Shown one piece after another: positions 25,075 through 35,033 of a stretch of 64,000 nt of DNA. The notes under the pieces were generated by a model. That model had not been told where the DNA came from. It ran no database searches and worked only from the letters and a program-made list of their open reading frames with translations. The DNA is from SG8-38 sp041576815. Its GTDB lineage: Bacteria; Myxococcota_A; Polyangia; Polyangiales; Houyiibacteriaceae. The stretch spans positions 78,853-142,852 of the forward strand of contig JBFGKE010000005.1 of the NCBI GenBank assembly GCA_041576815.1, in the 5' to 3' direction. Position numbers and translations under genes: made by a program. The first letter of the stretch is position 1, and each line of letters starts with the position of its first letter.

Positions 25075-28000
25075 ATGGCTCGCGCATCAGCACAGAGGTC
25101 GCTCTTGAGAACTCTCTTGCAAGTGGGCTTGGCGGCCGCTTTGGGATTTGTCGCGGCGCCCGGCTTCGCAGACCCTGGAGAAACGATCACGAACCCGGAA
25201 GTGATTCCGGAGTTACCGATCGAAGTCGAAACCGAAGTCGGACCCGCAGGCTCGCTGAAAATCGCTCCGCTTTGGAAAGAGACCATAGAGCTGCTGGAAG
25301 ACCCGCACGCGTACGTCTGCCAGGCGGACGATCCAGCAACGCTGCAAGACGACGAGAGCGTCCTGTGCGAGGCGACGACCGAGCGTCGGCCGTTCTTTAC
25401 CTGGGAGGGCCCTGGAGATCCGGGAACGGGATTAGAGGTCGATGCCATGCCGCCGCTGCGGGTCTTCCACGCCTGTCACAACGTGCTCACCGGCCAGCCG
25501 CTGCGCATGCGCCCGGACGAGGAGATCGACTGGAACCAGCCCGGCTACTTGTTTGATACCGATGAGGTCGTGGCGGTCACGGATCCTTCCGAGACCGGTG
25601 GTAACGTCAGCAACATCCCCATCGAGCTTCGGAGCCCGATCGGGGCATTGGTCTCCTGTGTTCTCGATGACGAGGGGAACGTCCGTGCGGGGGAACAGCC
25701 ATTTCAACCAGGCGACCCCTGCCAGGATGCAGAACCCGGGACGCTCGTCGTCTCCAACCCGAGTCGGCGTGCACTCCGGAACGTCCTCGGGTACTCGTCG
25801 CTCGTTTGCACGGGTCCCGGGCCGAACAACGGCTGCGACGATCCTCGCATCCCTCCGCACGGAACCGAGATTGCCGAGCCGGCTTGCAACGCAGACCGCT
25901 TGCTGATCGAGGAAGATGAAGAGACGGGAGAGGTCGTCGTCGTCGACGAGCTCGAGCAGCCGGTCAACGAAACCCATTTCATGAGAAACCGTCTTGCCGC
26001 CGAAATTCTCGGAAAAGCCCTCTTCTGGGATATGCAGATCGGGAGCGACGTCGTGCAGGCCTGTGGCTCCTGCCACTTCCATGTGGGTGCCGACGACCGC
26101 ACCCGCAATCAGCTCAATCCCAACACCAACGGGGGGGATCTAGACCTAGAGGTGCTATCGGTTGCAGGATCACCGACCACCAACGTCGAGGTGGTCGCGA
26201 GCGACTTCCCCTTCCACATGCGCAATCCTGACGTGCGTGGCGATGGGACGCAGGTAGCGACTTCGGACGCCGATGACGTCATGTCCTCGATGGGCATCAG
26301 CGAGTTCAGACAATTCGACGATGTCCTCGTCAACAACAACACAGCCTTCGGTCCGCCGACAATGGGTGTACGGCCCCTGTCGCCGGACGTCGGTACGCTG
26401 CATCCCGACCCGATCGCCATCATGGATGGCGTGAGGCGGATCGAGCCCCGTAACACGCCTACGTTCCACGCAGCAGCGTTCAATTTCGACAACTTTTGGG
26501 ACGGACGTGCCCGCCACGACTTCAACGGCGGCAGTGTGTTCGGTCCCGCGGACCCCTTCTTCCATGTCTATGTGAGCTGTGGCATCGACTCCTCGAATAC
26601 GCGCCCTCGTCAGCTTCGCGAATTGGCCGCACCGCTCGAGGCAGAATTCGAGCCCGGTCCGCGCCCGCTGTGCGACTGGACCGAGGACGGTGGCAACTAT
26701 CTCGGCGTCGATGAGGGCGAAGAACCCGTGCCGGTGCGAATCCGTTTTTCGAGCTTGGCTTCTCAGGCGGTCGGGCCGCCGTTGAGCGACTTCGAGATGG
26801 CTTTTGGCTTCATCGATCCCGACGTCCAAGGGGGGCGCAACTGGCAAAAGATCGGCAAGAAGTTGCTCCAGGGCGCCGTCACCCCCAATGACAACCCCAA
26901 CCAGCGCAGAGTGACACCTCTGGCCAAGCAATTGGTCGCGATCGACGACAGTCGGCTCGGTCCTTGGTCCAACCAGGGAGGCACGCAGTGCATTGCCCTC
27001 GGTCGGCCCACCGCGATCGGCAAGCCCGGTCTCTGTACGACCTATCGTGAGCTGATTCGGGCGGCCTTTCGACGCGAGCTCTGGAACCATAACACCGCCG
27101 ACGGGCATTTCGCCGGTACGCCGGTGCCGATGAACAACGATTGCGCCCCCGGTGAACAGATTCATGAGCTGGGAATCCAAGCGACGTGCGATCCGTTCGA
27201 TGGTTACGTCATCGACGTTGATGAAGTCGATGCCTTCAACGGGAACGACACGGACGAGTTCCGGCTAGAGGAAGCCAACTTCGCGCTGTTCTTTGGGCTG
27301 TCGGTGCAGGCCTACGAGCAGCTCACGATCCCCGACCACACACCCTGGGACCAGTTCAACGACCTGTATCCGCTTCTCGGCAACGGGGTTGCGCAGCCTG
27401 GCGAGCAAGGGACGCTGCACCCGAGCCAGGTGCGCCCGGGAGTTCTACCTGGCGGCGGTGATCTCGATACGAGCGTCCTCGATCTCGACCTCGACGGGGA
27501 TGGGATGACGGACATCGACGGCGACGACGTCCTGTTCGGATTCGATCTATTTGCCGGGGGCAACCTGACGGCGGCGCTGCCGACCACCAGCCATCGAAAT
27601 CCTCCAACAGACCAGTTCCCGCAAGGCGCCGGCTCGAATCCCTTCTTGCGTACCGCTCGTTGCATGCTCTGCCACCTCGGGCCCGAACAATCCGACCACA
27701 CCAACAACGTGAACGCGGGTCTGCTGCAATCCGGGACCGAGCAGGAGTTCCCGTTCCCACAAGGCGTAGCCGAGCCCACCGGTGTGCTGCGCCTGGTGAC
27801 CGGTTTCAGCCTGGCGGAAGAGCTCGAGGAGAATGCCCAGGACGGCGTCGAGGTCGAGAACCGAAACTTCAACATCTTTGGCGATGACCTCAGCATCCCG
27901 CCGGGTTGCGTGCCAGAGCCCGGCTTCCCGAATGGAACAAACTGCCAGGCGCCGGTCAATGCGCAGACCGCGCAGGCCAGCGCCAACGCCTTCCAGGACA

Positions 28001-29403
28001 ACGGCATTTACAACATCGGGCTGCGACCTACGGAAGACGACCTCTTGCGCGGCGGCGATGACCCGTTCGGCTGGCCGCTGGCGCTGTCGGCCCTGGCCAT
28101 GAAGAACCTCGGTGGCAACGACGGGATGGAGTGTTCGGACGAAGACAATATCAACGGCGAATGTTTCGAGCCGTGCGACACCGAGACCGAGGCCATTTTG
28201 AATCCGGCGAGTTGCAATCTGCCGAACTTCGATCCTGATCTCGGCGTAGGGGGCGGCCTCTACGAGACCGTTGGTGATTGCCTGGGATGCGACTTTGAAG
28301 GGACGGGTTATTTCCAGGATTCGATCAACCCGGGTCTCGACCTCGAGCCGGCGGATCCGTTGCTGCCCGAGTACCTGGCGGAGTGGGCCAACAACCTGCC
28401 AGCCGGTGAGGCGAATCCGCTCATCGACGAGCTGGCGTTCGCGCCCAACACAATTAGCCCGACCCCGGTGCCGGAATATGGCGAGATTCTGTTTGGCGCC
28501 GACCTGCATTGCGGCGTGTTCGATCCGGATCCACCCCCTTTGGGCTTTGGTATGGGGCCCCCGAGCTGGGGCTGGGGCGCGGTGGACGAAAACGGAGATC
28601 CCATCGTGTCGCTGTCTGGCGCGAGCCTCTGTCCCAACAGCCAGACAGGTGTGCCGACCAACATGCAGTTGGGCGACGGACCCTACGTGCCTGGCAGCCT
28701 CGTTGCACCGCCGAACGGAACCAACGGCACCGGGCCGCGGTTCGCCAACCGCGTCGCCAGGAACGGTGCCGCAAAGGTACCGCAGCTGCGGAACGTCGAG
28801 CTCACGGGCCCGTACTTCCATACGGGCAGCTATCTGACGCTGCGTCAGGTGGTCGACTTCTACGTCCGTGGCGGGGATTTCCCGCTGACGAATGCGGAGG
28901 ATCGGGATCCGAACCTCACGGATCTCGATGCGCAGGCATTCAGCTTCGGGTCGACCGAGGATCTCGCTCCACTGTTCCTGGATGGCATTCCGGATGTCTT
29001 GAGCCGATATGATCTCTACCCGGATAACGACCCTCCGGGTTGCGCTCAGGATCCGCCCAACTGCACGCCGGAACCTTTCGTAGGCAGTCGGGAGGACGCG
29101 CTGGAAGACGCGAAGAACGCCATCGTCGCGTTCCTGCTCGCCTTGACGGACGAGCGGGCGGCGCATCGGTCCGCGCCCTTCGACCAGCCCGAGATCTTCG
29201 TCCCCATCGACGGCGCAGCGCCGGCGAACACCGGCGGGCGGGCGGAGCTTGAGGCGTTGTCGGGTGGCCCGTGCGCGGTGCCTGGGCCGAATCCAGGCCC
29301 GGTCTGCTTCGAGCAGATCCCGGCGACCGGCAGGACCGGTCAGGCAGCACGGCTGGAGCCGTTCCTCGACGCCGATCACTTCGCGCGAAACCCGGGTTTT
29401 TAG
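25075..29403 (+). CDS. Very large exported di-haem cytochrome c peroxidase/MauG-like protein
   Basis: 1442 residues from the ATG at 25075, chosen because GGAGG sits 5 nt upstream and a signal peptide (LLQVGLAAALGFVAAPGFA) follows; the frame is open back to 24946. Two haem c motifs are CGSCH (330-334) and CMLCH (863-867). Near residue 1235 is the family signature LRNVELTGPYFHTGSY followed by TLRQVVDFYVRGGDFP. Di-haem peroxidases are normally 320-450 residues; here the haem motifs are more than 500 residues apart with long inserts. Periplasmic redox enzyme; substrate could be peroxide, a protein or an organic polymer. Confidence 0.85.
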   Translation: MARASAQRSLLRTLLQVGLAAALGFVAAPGFADPGETITNPEVIPELPIEVETEVGPAGSLKIAPLWKETIELLEDPHAYVCQADDPATLQDDESVLCEATTERRPFFTWEGPGDPGTGLEVDAMPPLRVFHACHNVLTGQPLRMRPDEEIDWNQPGYLFDTDEVVAVTDPSETGGNVSNIPIELRSPIGALVSCVLDDEGNVRAGEQPFQPGDPCQDAEPGTLVVSNPSRRALRNVLGYSSLVCTGPGPNNGCDDPRIPPHGTEIAEPACNADRLLIEEDEETGEVVVVDELEQPVNETHFMRNRLAAEILGKALFWDMQIGSDVVQACGSCHFHVGADDRTRNQLNPNTNGGDLDLEVLSVAGSPTTNVEVVASDFPFHMRNPDVRGDGTQVATSDADDVMSSMGISEFRQFDDVLVNNNTAFGPPTMGVRPLSPDVGTLHPDPIAIMDGVRRIEPRNTPTFHAAAFNFDNFWDGRARHDFNGGSVFGPADPFFHVYVSCGIDSSNTRPRQLRELAAPLEAEFEPGPRPLCDWTEDGGNYLGVDEGEEPVPVRIRFSSLASQAVGPPLSDFEMAFGFIDPDVQGGRNWQKIGKKLLQGAVTPNDNPNQRRVTPLAKQLVAIDDSRLGPWSNQGGTQCIALGRPTAIGKPGLCTTYRELIRAAFRRELWNHNTADGHFAGTPVPMNNDCAPGEQIHELGIQATCDPFDGYVIDVDEVDAFNGNDTDEFRLEEANFALFFGLSVQAYEQLTIPDHTPWDQFNDLYPLLGNGVAQPGEQGTLHPSQVRPGVLPGGGDLDTSVLDLDLDGDGMTDIDGDDVLFGFDLFAGGNLTAALPTTSHRNPPTDQFPQGAGSNPFLRTARCMLCHLGPEQSDHTNNVNAGLLQSGTEQEFPFPQGVAEPTGVLRLVTGFSLAEELEENAQDGVEVENRNFNIFGDDLSIPPGCVPEPGFPNGTNCQAPVNAQTAQASANAFQDNGIYNIGLRPTEDDLLRGGDDPFGWPLALSALAMKNLGGNDGMECSDEDNINGECFEPCDTETEAILNPASCNLPNFDPDLGVGGGLYETVGDCLGCDFEGTGYFQDSINPGLDLEPADPLLPEYLAEWANNLPAGEANPLIDELAFAPNTISPTPVPEYGEILFGADLHCGVFDPDPPPLGFGMGPPSWGWGAVDENGDPIVSLSGASLCPNSQTGVPTNMQLGDGPYVPGSLVAPPNGTNGTGPRFANRVARNGAAKVPQLRNVELTGPYFHTGSYLTLRQVVDFYVRGGDFPLTNAEDRDPNLTDLDAQAFSFGSTEDLAPLFLDGIPDVLSRYDLYPDNDPPGCAQDPPNCTPEPFVGSREDALEDAKNAIVAFLLALTDERAAHRSAPFDQPEIFVPIDGAAPANTGGRAELEALSGGPCAVPGPNPGPVCFEQIPATGRTGQAARLEPFLDADHFARNPGF

Positions 29404-29423
29404 GCAGGCCGGTTGTAACAGTG

Positions 29424-29448
29424 AGCCCCTCCCAATCTGGGAGGGGCT
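29424..29448 (+). terminator. Hairpin terminator after the di-haem gene
   Basis: Perfect 11-bp stem AGCCCCTCCCA / TGGGAGGGGCT with a 3-nt loop, 20 nt after the stop codon. The following bases contain only short T runs (GTTTCC), so termination strength is uncertain. Confidence 0.65.
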
Positions 29449-29503
29449 GAGTTTCCTTCACACAGAAAACGACACGCCGCAAAATGCTGGCAACATCTGA
29501 CTG

Positions 29504-30034
29504 ATGCGCGACGGGAGAGACATTTGCAAAGCCCTGGCGGGCTTTCTGTTGGGCGTGGCGCTCACCGGATGCGGGTCATGCAGTGACAAGACTGGTGGCG
29601 CAGCCGTGGAACCTGATTCGACCCAACCGAATCCGACCGCGCCCGCGATCGCCGCAATCAAGGTCTACTTCAAACAGGACCCCCGATTGACGCGTGGTCG
29701 GCAGATGGGGGACCGCTGGCTGGCACCACCGACCTTCATGACCACGCGTTACCCTGGAAGGCAGCTAACGGTGGACGCAAAGGCGACTGGGGTGAACGAC
29801 CAGGGCAAGCTCCTGGTCCGGCGTCTCGAGGCTGAGTGGCTGCCCGGGGATCCCGACCACGTGGTGGTGTCGCCGTCGAAAGGCAGCGAGGTGACCATTA
29901 CCATTCAAAGTCCGGGCGAGAGCGAGCTGCAAGTCACGCGTGGCGAGCTCTCTGAAACCTTCACACTTCGGGCTACCTATGACGAGAAGAACGATCTCAC
30001 GCAGCTCGTGATTTCGCGAGATGTGGCCGGCTAG
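29504..30034 (+). CDS. Hypothetical lipoprotein between cytochrome genes
   Basis: 176 residues. Signal peptide ending in lipobox LTGC, then CSDK. The mature part is beta-rich with a stretch resembling an immunoglobulin-like fold (TITIQSPGESELQVTRGELSE), a style common in myxobacterial lipoproteins. Family not recognised. Its stop overlaps the downstream tri-haem gene by 14 nt, so they are probably translated together. Confidence 0.75.
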   Translation: MRDGRDICKALAGFLLGVALTGCGSCSDKTGGAAVEPDSTQPNPTAPAIAAIKVYFKQDPRLTRGRQMGDRWLAPPTFMTTRYPGRQLTVDAKATGVNDQGKLLVRRLEAEWLPGDPDHVVVSPSKGSEVTITIQSPGESELQVTRGELSETFTLRATYDEKNDLTQLVISRDVAG

Positions 30035-31013
30035 CGTGGCCCCCTCGTCCCCGCAGCGCGGCCGAGCGCTTGGCGTCCAGCCAGCGCCCCCCACGGTCTG
30101 GGTCTTGCTATGGCTGTTGTCATGCACAGGCAACGTCGGCGACCATGACGTGCGGCCGGGGCCGCCCGGCGATCCCGATGCGGGCGCGTCCGGCGTGCGA
30201 GACATGGCTGGGATGGGTCTTCCCTGCGACGTGACCAACCTGCTCAACTCGCGTTGCACGGCGTGCCATTCGAACCCCCCGAGGGCGGGCGCGCCGATGC
30301 CAATGCTCACGCGCGCAGACCTAGTGGCGCCCACGCCGACGAACGCGCTCGTGCGAGTCATCGACGAGGCGGCGGTCCGAATGAGCGCGGGGACGATGCC
30401 GCCACCGCCCCTGCCACCCGCCGAGCAAGAGGAGATATCGGCGGTGCAGAGCTGGATCGAGGCTGGGCTTCCGTCCGCCGAGTGCGGTCCCTCTGATCCG
30501 AACTTCGTCGAACCAGGCCCCGTGGCGTTCGAGGGCAGCGGTGTCGAAGTGTTTCTTGCTGTTTGTGCCGCGTGCCACGGGAGCACAGGGGAGGGAACAG
30601 AAAGGGGCTACGAGCTGCGACACCCGGCGAGAGGCTACGCGACCTTCGTGGTACGCACGGGTCGGCCTGGCCTCGAGTTTCCGACGTCGAAGATGAACGC
30701 GTACGACGCATCGCTCCTGAGCGAGCGGCAACTCGAGGAAATCTGGGACTTCCTCTCGGAGATGCCTCAACCGACCACCGGCGAAGCGCTGTATCTCGAC
30801 TATTGCGCCAACTGCCACGGCAAGAATGCAGCAGGAGGCGTGGTCGACGAAGATCTCGACGAAGAGACGTTTTCGAACATCCTCGAAAACGTCCGGGAGG
30901 GTAACGGCGACAATGATTATGCGGCCCGTGACATGTACATGCCCAGCAGAACGAGCGCCGAGCTTTCCGATGCCGAGCTACGGTTGATCGCCGACTACCT
31001 GGGCGCGCCGTGA
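30021..31013 (+). CDS. Tri-haem c-type cytochrome lipoprotein
   Basis: 330 residues. Hydrophobic N-terminus ending LLSC (Cys35) suggests lipidation. Haem motifs: CTACH (79-83), CAACH (182-186) and CANCH (262-266). The first domain resembles planctomycete/myxobacterial PSD1-type or lone haem c modules (NLLNSRCTACH); the last 155 residues are a clear paralogue of the C-terminus of the protein at 20281-22152, sharing GYAT..VRTGRPG, PTTGEAL/GL and RDMYMP. Likely an electron shuttle for the di-haem peroxidase just upstream. Confidence 0.88.
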   Translation: MWPASVAPSSPQRGRALGVQPAPPTVWVLLWLLSCTGNVGDHDVRPGPPGDPDAGASGVRDMAGMGLPCDVTNLLNSRCTACHSNPPRAGAPMPMLTRADLVAPTPTNALVRVIDEAAVRMSAGTMPPPPLPPAEQEEISAVQSWIEAGLPSAECGPSDPNFVEPGPVAFEGSGVEVFLAVCAACHGSTGEGTERGYELRHPARGYATFVVRTGRPGLEFPTSKMNAYDASLLSERQLEEIWDFLSEMPQPTTGEALYLDYCANCHGKNAAGGVVDEDLDEETFSNILENVREGNGDNDYAARDMYMPSRTSAELSDAELRLIADYLGAP

Positions 31014-31038
31014 GTTGAAAGTGTCGATCTCACTCAGA

Positions 31039-31110
<72 letters not shown>

Positions 31111-31126
31111 ATTCGACGCGGCGAAG

Positions 31127-31155
31127 CTGGTAGCGTGACGCTGTCGGGAAGTCAA
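31127..31155 (-). promoter_or_regulatory. Possible promoter of tRNA-Thr
   Basis: On the minus strand TTGACT (31155-31150) and TACCAG (31132-31127) are 17 nt apart, and the -10 lies 16 nt before the tRNA 5' end. The -10 is a poor match. Confidence 0.4.
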
Positions 31156-31172
31156 TTCGGCGCAGCCGCAGC

Positions 31173-32249
31173 TCAATGCCGTTGCTCGAAAACCCGAGCG
31201 CTGGGATTGGCGGCGGGGACCGATGCGGCGACGGGCTCGACCGCCGAGTCCTGGATGGGAAGCACGGGACGATCGGCTGCGGACACCGAAACCGGCCTCG
31301 GGGGAACGACCCCGCTGTAGGGAAGCCCGCAGAGCGACTCTCGCTCCGGGCCCGGCTCTTCTCCGCGGGCAGGCCAGAGCGAGAGGCGCACCCAGCTCAA
31401 GGTAGCGGGAACGATCAGCGCCAGCTTGACGAACCACGGCACGACGACTCGACCGAGCATCGCGTTGCCTTCGTATCGGCGGCGCAGCCTTCGACCGATG
31501 GCGCGATAGAGGCGACTCGCCACCAGGACCGCCCATCGTGGGCGCGGAGACAGATAGCGCATGCCTGCGTCGCCGCTCCGGTAGTAGCGCTCGGCCACGC
31601 CGATCAGGTCGTTGACGACCACGCTGACCGCCTCGGGATCGGCTTCGCCCTGGACGAGCTGCTCTGGCGTCGCGCCATAGGCCGCAAGCCGGTCGGCGGG
31701 CAGATAGACGCGCTCCGCGGCAGCATCCTCGCGAACGTCGCGACATATGTTGGTCATCTGCATCGCGATGCCCAAGTCTACCGCGTGGCGCCATGCGCGG
31801 GCGTCGCGAACGCCCAGCACGGAGCACATCATGACGCCGACCGTGCCCGCGGCGCGATAGCAGTAGCGAACGAGATCGCGGTCCGTCTGCAGCCGCACCG
31901 TGCTCGTGTCTGAGGTCATCCCGATCAACAGCTCGCGGACGATCCGGAAGTCGATGCCGCACTCGATACACAGCTCGCGAAACCAGAGGTAGCCCTCGGG
32001 CCAGAGCCCTTCACCGTTCGGCTCGGCGGCAATCGCAGCCTGAAGGCTCTCTAGATCCCGCCTGGCGTCGGCCGTCACCCAGTCCCCGTCCGCGAGGTCG
32101 TCGACCGCGCGACAAAACGCGTAGAGCGCTGCGACCCGCCGCCGCTGGGAGCGGTTCAAGAAGGCCGAGGCCCACCGGAAAGAACGGGCGTGGAAGGCGA
32201 GCGCCTGCCAGTGGGCGATCTCGCGCGCTCGATTGGTCGGGCCGCTCAT
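31173..32249 (-). CDS. crtB: Phytoene synthase
   Basis: 358 residues. The squalene/phytoene synthase fold has both Asp-rich Mg-diphosphate sites: DDLAD (50-54) and NICRDVRED (167-175), plus YCYRAAGTVG. It condenses two geranylgeranyl diphosphates into phytoene, the first committed carotenoid step. The last 50 residues (Pro/Val/Ala-rich) are an unneeded extension. Third gene of the crtL-crtI-crtB operon, overlapping crtI by 4 nt. A related dehydrosqualene synthase is less likely given the lycopene cyclase. Confidence 0.93.
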   Translation of the reverse strand: MSGPTNRAREIAHWQALAFHARSFRWASAFLNRSQRRRVAALYAFCRAVDDLADGDWVTADARRDLESLQAAIAAEPNGEGLWPEGYLWFRELCIECGIDFRIVRELLIGMTSDTSTVRLQTDRDLVRYCYRAAGTVGVMMCSVLGVRDARAWRHAVDLGIAMQMTNICRDVREDAAAERVYLPADRLAAYGATPEQLVQGEADPEAVSVVVNDLIGVAERYYRSGDAGMRYLSPRPRWAVLVASRLYRAIGRRLRRRYEGNAMLGRVVVPWFVKLALIVPATLSWVRLSLWPARGEEPGPERESLCGLPYSGVVPPRPVSVSAADRPVLPIQDSAVEPVAASVPAANPSARVFEQRH

Positions 32250-33766
32250 GCCGTCACCGCCTCTGGGAGCGAAATGGCGCGTCGCAGCGTCTGGGGTCGC
32301 GGCACGACGCGCTCGAGCACCTTGGCAGACGACAGCACCCCGGGCAGCCCCGCACCTGGATGCACGCCCGCCCCGACGAAGTAGAGGCCATCGACGTCTT
32401 CCGATCGGTTGTGAAAACGAAAGTACGCCGACTGCCGAAGCGTGGGCTCGAGCCCGAAGGCTGCGCCGCGGTACGATCGAAGCTCGCTTTCGAAGTATCG
32501 CGGATCGACGTGGAAGCTCGTCGCGAGGTTGTCGCGAAGGCCGGGCAGGTGCTCGGCGTCGAGCGCATCGAGGATCCGATCCATGTAGCGCGGTCCCTCG
32601 GACGACCAGTCGATGCCGCTTTGCTGATTCGGAACCGGCGAGAGCACGTAGAAGCTCTCGCCGCCCGGAGGTGCAAGCGCCGGATCGGTTCGCGTGGGCG
32701 CGTGGAGATACAGCGAGAAATCGTCGGCGAGCTTCTTGCGGTCGAAGATGTCCGTCAGGAGCTCGCGGTATCTCGGGCCGAGCAGAATCGAATGGTGGGC
32801 GAGATCAGGATAGGTCTCGTTCGTGCCGAAGTATCCCACGAAGAGGCTCATCGAGTACCGCCTTTTCGCGATGGCGGAATCGGAATGCTTTCGGCGCGCA
32901 GAAGGGTCGATCAGGCTGGTGTATACGGTCGCGGGATCGGCGTTCGACACGATGACCTGGGACGGGAGGAACGTGTCGTCGGCGAGAAGCACACCCGCCG
33001 CGCGGCCATGCCGAATTTCGATGCGCTCAACCGGGGCGTTGAGCCGAACCTCGACCCCGACGTCTTCGAGGAGCTGGGTCAGCCCTCGCACGATCGCGGC
33101 CGTACCCCCCATCGCGAAGTGAATTCCCCATTTTCGCTCGAGCCAATGGATCAAGAGATAGATGCCTGGGGCGCGAAACGGGTTTCCTCCGATCAAGAGC
33201 GGCTGAAAGGTGAAGACCTGCCTGAGGGAATCGTCCTTGATGTAGTGGGCAACGAGCCCGTAGAGGCTCTTGTAGGCGCGAAGCCTGACCAGGTCCGGAA
33301 CGATTCGAAGCATGTCACCAAAGCGGGAGAAGTCCGCGTCGACGAGCTGCGTGTAGCCTACGTCGAAAATGCGCTGCGAGTGCTCGACCAGCCTCTTGTA
33401 GCCATCGACGTCGGCCGGGTTGAACTTCTCGATTTCGGCGAAGAGACGCTCGTCATCGCCGACGTAGTCGAAGTGGCGACGATCGGGAAACGCGACTCGA
33501 TAGAACGGTTCGACCGGAACGAGCTCGAAGTAGTCCGCCCGGTCCTTGCCGAAGAGATCGAACAGCTCGTCGAAGAGGTAGGGCGCGGTGATGACTGTCG
33601 GTCCCGCATCGAAGTGAAAACCGTCTCGTTGAAACGACCGAGCGCGCCCGCCAGGTTGATCGCCGGCTTCGACGACGGTTACGGCATGTCCCATCGCCCG
33701 CAGGCGGAGGGCCGCAGCGAGGCCACCGAAACCGGCGCCGATCACGACCGCGCGTTCGCTCGTCAC
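32246..33766 (-). CDS. crtI: Phytoene desaturase
   Basis: 506 residues. N-terminal FAD-binding GAGFGGLAAALRL with downstream GGRARSF and FDAGPTVIT; C-terminal CrtI signature FVGAGVHPGAGLPGVL. The bacterial enzyme inserts four double bonds to give lycopene at the membrane. Overlaps crtB and crtL by 4 nt each. No missing motif. Confidence 0.94.
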   Translation of the reverse strand: MTSERAVVIGAGFGGLAAALRLRAMGHAVTVVEAGDQPGGRARSFQRDGFHFDAGPTVITAPYLFDELFDLFGKDRADYFELVPVEPFYRVAFPDRRHFDYVGDDERLFAEIEKFNPADVDGYKRLVEHSQRIFDVGYTQLVDADFSRFGDMLRIVPDLVRLRAYKSLYGLVAHYIKDDSLRQVFTFQPLLIGGNPFRAPGIYLLIHWLERKWGIHFAMGGTAAIVRGLTQLLEDVGVEVRLNAPVERIEIRHGRAAGVLLADDTFLPSQVIVSNADPATVYTSLIDPSARRKHSDSAIAKRRYSMSLFVGYFGTNETYPDLAHHSILLGPRYRELLTDIFDRKKLADDFSLYLHAPTRTDPALAPPGGESFYVLSPVPNQQSGIDWSSEGPRYMDRILDALDAEHLPGLRDNLATSFHVDPRYFESELRSYRGAAFGLEPTLRQSAYFRFHNRSEDVDGLYFVGAGVHPGAGLPGVLSSAKVLERVVPRPQTLRRAISLPEAVTA

Positions 33767-34992
33767 GAGACCCCCGATTGCATGAGGGAGCGCGCGAGTG
33801 GCGCAACGCCGGCTGAAAACCCAGTCCGCACGAGATGCCAGCGGATGAACGCCGGGAGGCTACGAAAGAGGCGCGTCATGACCACGCCCAGATCCGTCAC
33901 CTCGAGCGTCCCAGTGAGAAAGCCCGACCACGCCTCGCGGGGAAGCTCGAAGAAGCAATGGAAGAAGCGTTGAATCTCCTCGGTGTCCATGCCGACGAGG
34001 GTTTCTAGCCCAAACCCGTAGAGCTCCCAAAGGGCTCGCTGAGAGCCCGGCCACAGCGTCAGATTGCCGGATTCGAGCGCGCGTTTTCGGCCACCCGCAT
34101 CGAGCCCCGCGACGATGGCCTCGGCGACCGGCCCTGCTTTTCGAAAGACGTGCGCCATCGAGTAGCCCGAGGCCGGGTGAACCATCGCGCCGGCGACACC
34201 GAAGGGGACGACCTGTTGGCGCACGGTCGGAAGCCCGAGCCCCATCGGAATCGTGCACCGCTCCTCGCCGACACGCTCGCAATGCTGGAGCCCAAGGCTT
34301 GCAAGCCGTGCTTTGAGCCGCGCGTGTAGGAGGTCGAGCGACACCGCGGGACGGCGTGCGAGCGACGTTTCTTCCAAAAAGAGCCGTTCGTCCCCGAGCG
34401 GAAGCACGTACAGGAACGAGGGCGGCTCGGACGCGCGAGGCGCTGGCCGAAAGTCCATGAGCACCATGCCGTCCGGATCGAACCCGTGCGCGGGCGCGCG
34501 CAGCTCGACGCCATACGCGGTTTGAAAGGCCGGTGCGCGACCGTGCACCCGCCGCACGAACCGGGAGCCGACGCCGGACGCATCGACGACGACGCGCGCC
34601 CTGGTGACCGCCCCGGAGCTGGCCGACACGCGCGTCTCCTCGTCGAGATGATCGAGCTGCACCGCAGCACCCTGCACGACCTCGACCGAGCCGGCCTCGA
34701 AATCGTCCCATAGCGCGTCCTGAAGAGCCCCCGTGTCGAGCTTGACGTAGGCGCGGGCCAAGCGCTTCGACCCCAACGTCGTCTCGACCGACGCATGTTG
34801 CCAAGACCGCTCGAGGAGACCGCGCATCGCGGGCGGCAGCTCGTCGGCCCACAGGCAATAGTTCGGCTTCCATCGTGCCGTCGGCTCAGGTGCCACGAGC
34901 GCGACGGATGCGCCCCGCTGAGTCAGTGCGGCCGCGATGCTGAGCGCAGATGGACCGCTCCCGAGAACCCCTATATCGAACACGCTGCCCAT
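33763..34992 (-). CDS. crtL: Lycopene cyclase, CrtL/CrtY type
   Basis: 409 residues from the ATG at 34992; a GTG/ATG further upstream would cover the putative operator and is unlikely. Rossmann FAD motif GVLGSGPSALSIAAAL, then the cyclase features PNYCLWADEL, MDFRPAP, FLEETSL and MVHPASGYSMAHVF. Its pattern matches the FAD-dependent plant/cyanobacterial and myxobacterial cyclases. It closes the ends of lycopene to beta- (or epsilon-) rings. First gene of the crt operon; beta-specificity is assumed. Confidence 0.88.
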   Translation of the reverse strand: MGSVFDIGVLGSGPSALSIAAALTQRGASVALVAPEPTARWKPNYCLWADELPPAMRGLLERSWQHASVETTLGSKRLARAYVKLDTGALQDALWDDFEAGSVEVVQGAAVQLDHLDEETRVSASSGAVTRARVVVDASGVGSRFVRRVHGRAPAFQTAYGVELRAPAHGFDPDGMVLMDFRPAPRASEPPSFLYVLPLGDERLFLEETSLARRPAVSLDLLHARLKARLASLGLQHCERVGEERCTIPMGLGLPTVRQQVVPFGVAGAMVHPASGYSMAHVFRKAGPVAEAIVAGLDAGGRKRALESGNLTLWPGSQRALWELYGFGLETLVGMDTEEIQRFFHCFFELPREAWSGFLTGTLEVTDLGVVMTRLFRSLPAFIRWHLVRTGFSAGVAPLARSLMQSGVS

Positions 34993-35033
34993 CAGTCCCG
35001 CTCCGAGGCTAACGTATGTGACCGGACGCGTCC

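Noticed and set aside
28276..28290. Third Cys pair (CLGC) in the giant peroxidase
   Set aside because: Followed by Asp, not His, so not a haem c site; possibly a disulfide or metal site.
27547..29379. 610-codon minus-strand frame
   Set aside because: Antisense to the di-haem peroxidase gene; no domain or start signal.
32360..33973. 537-codon plus-strand frame
   Set aside because: Antisense to crtI, which is unambiguous.
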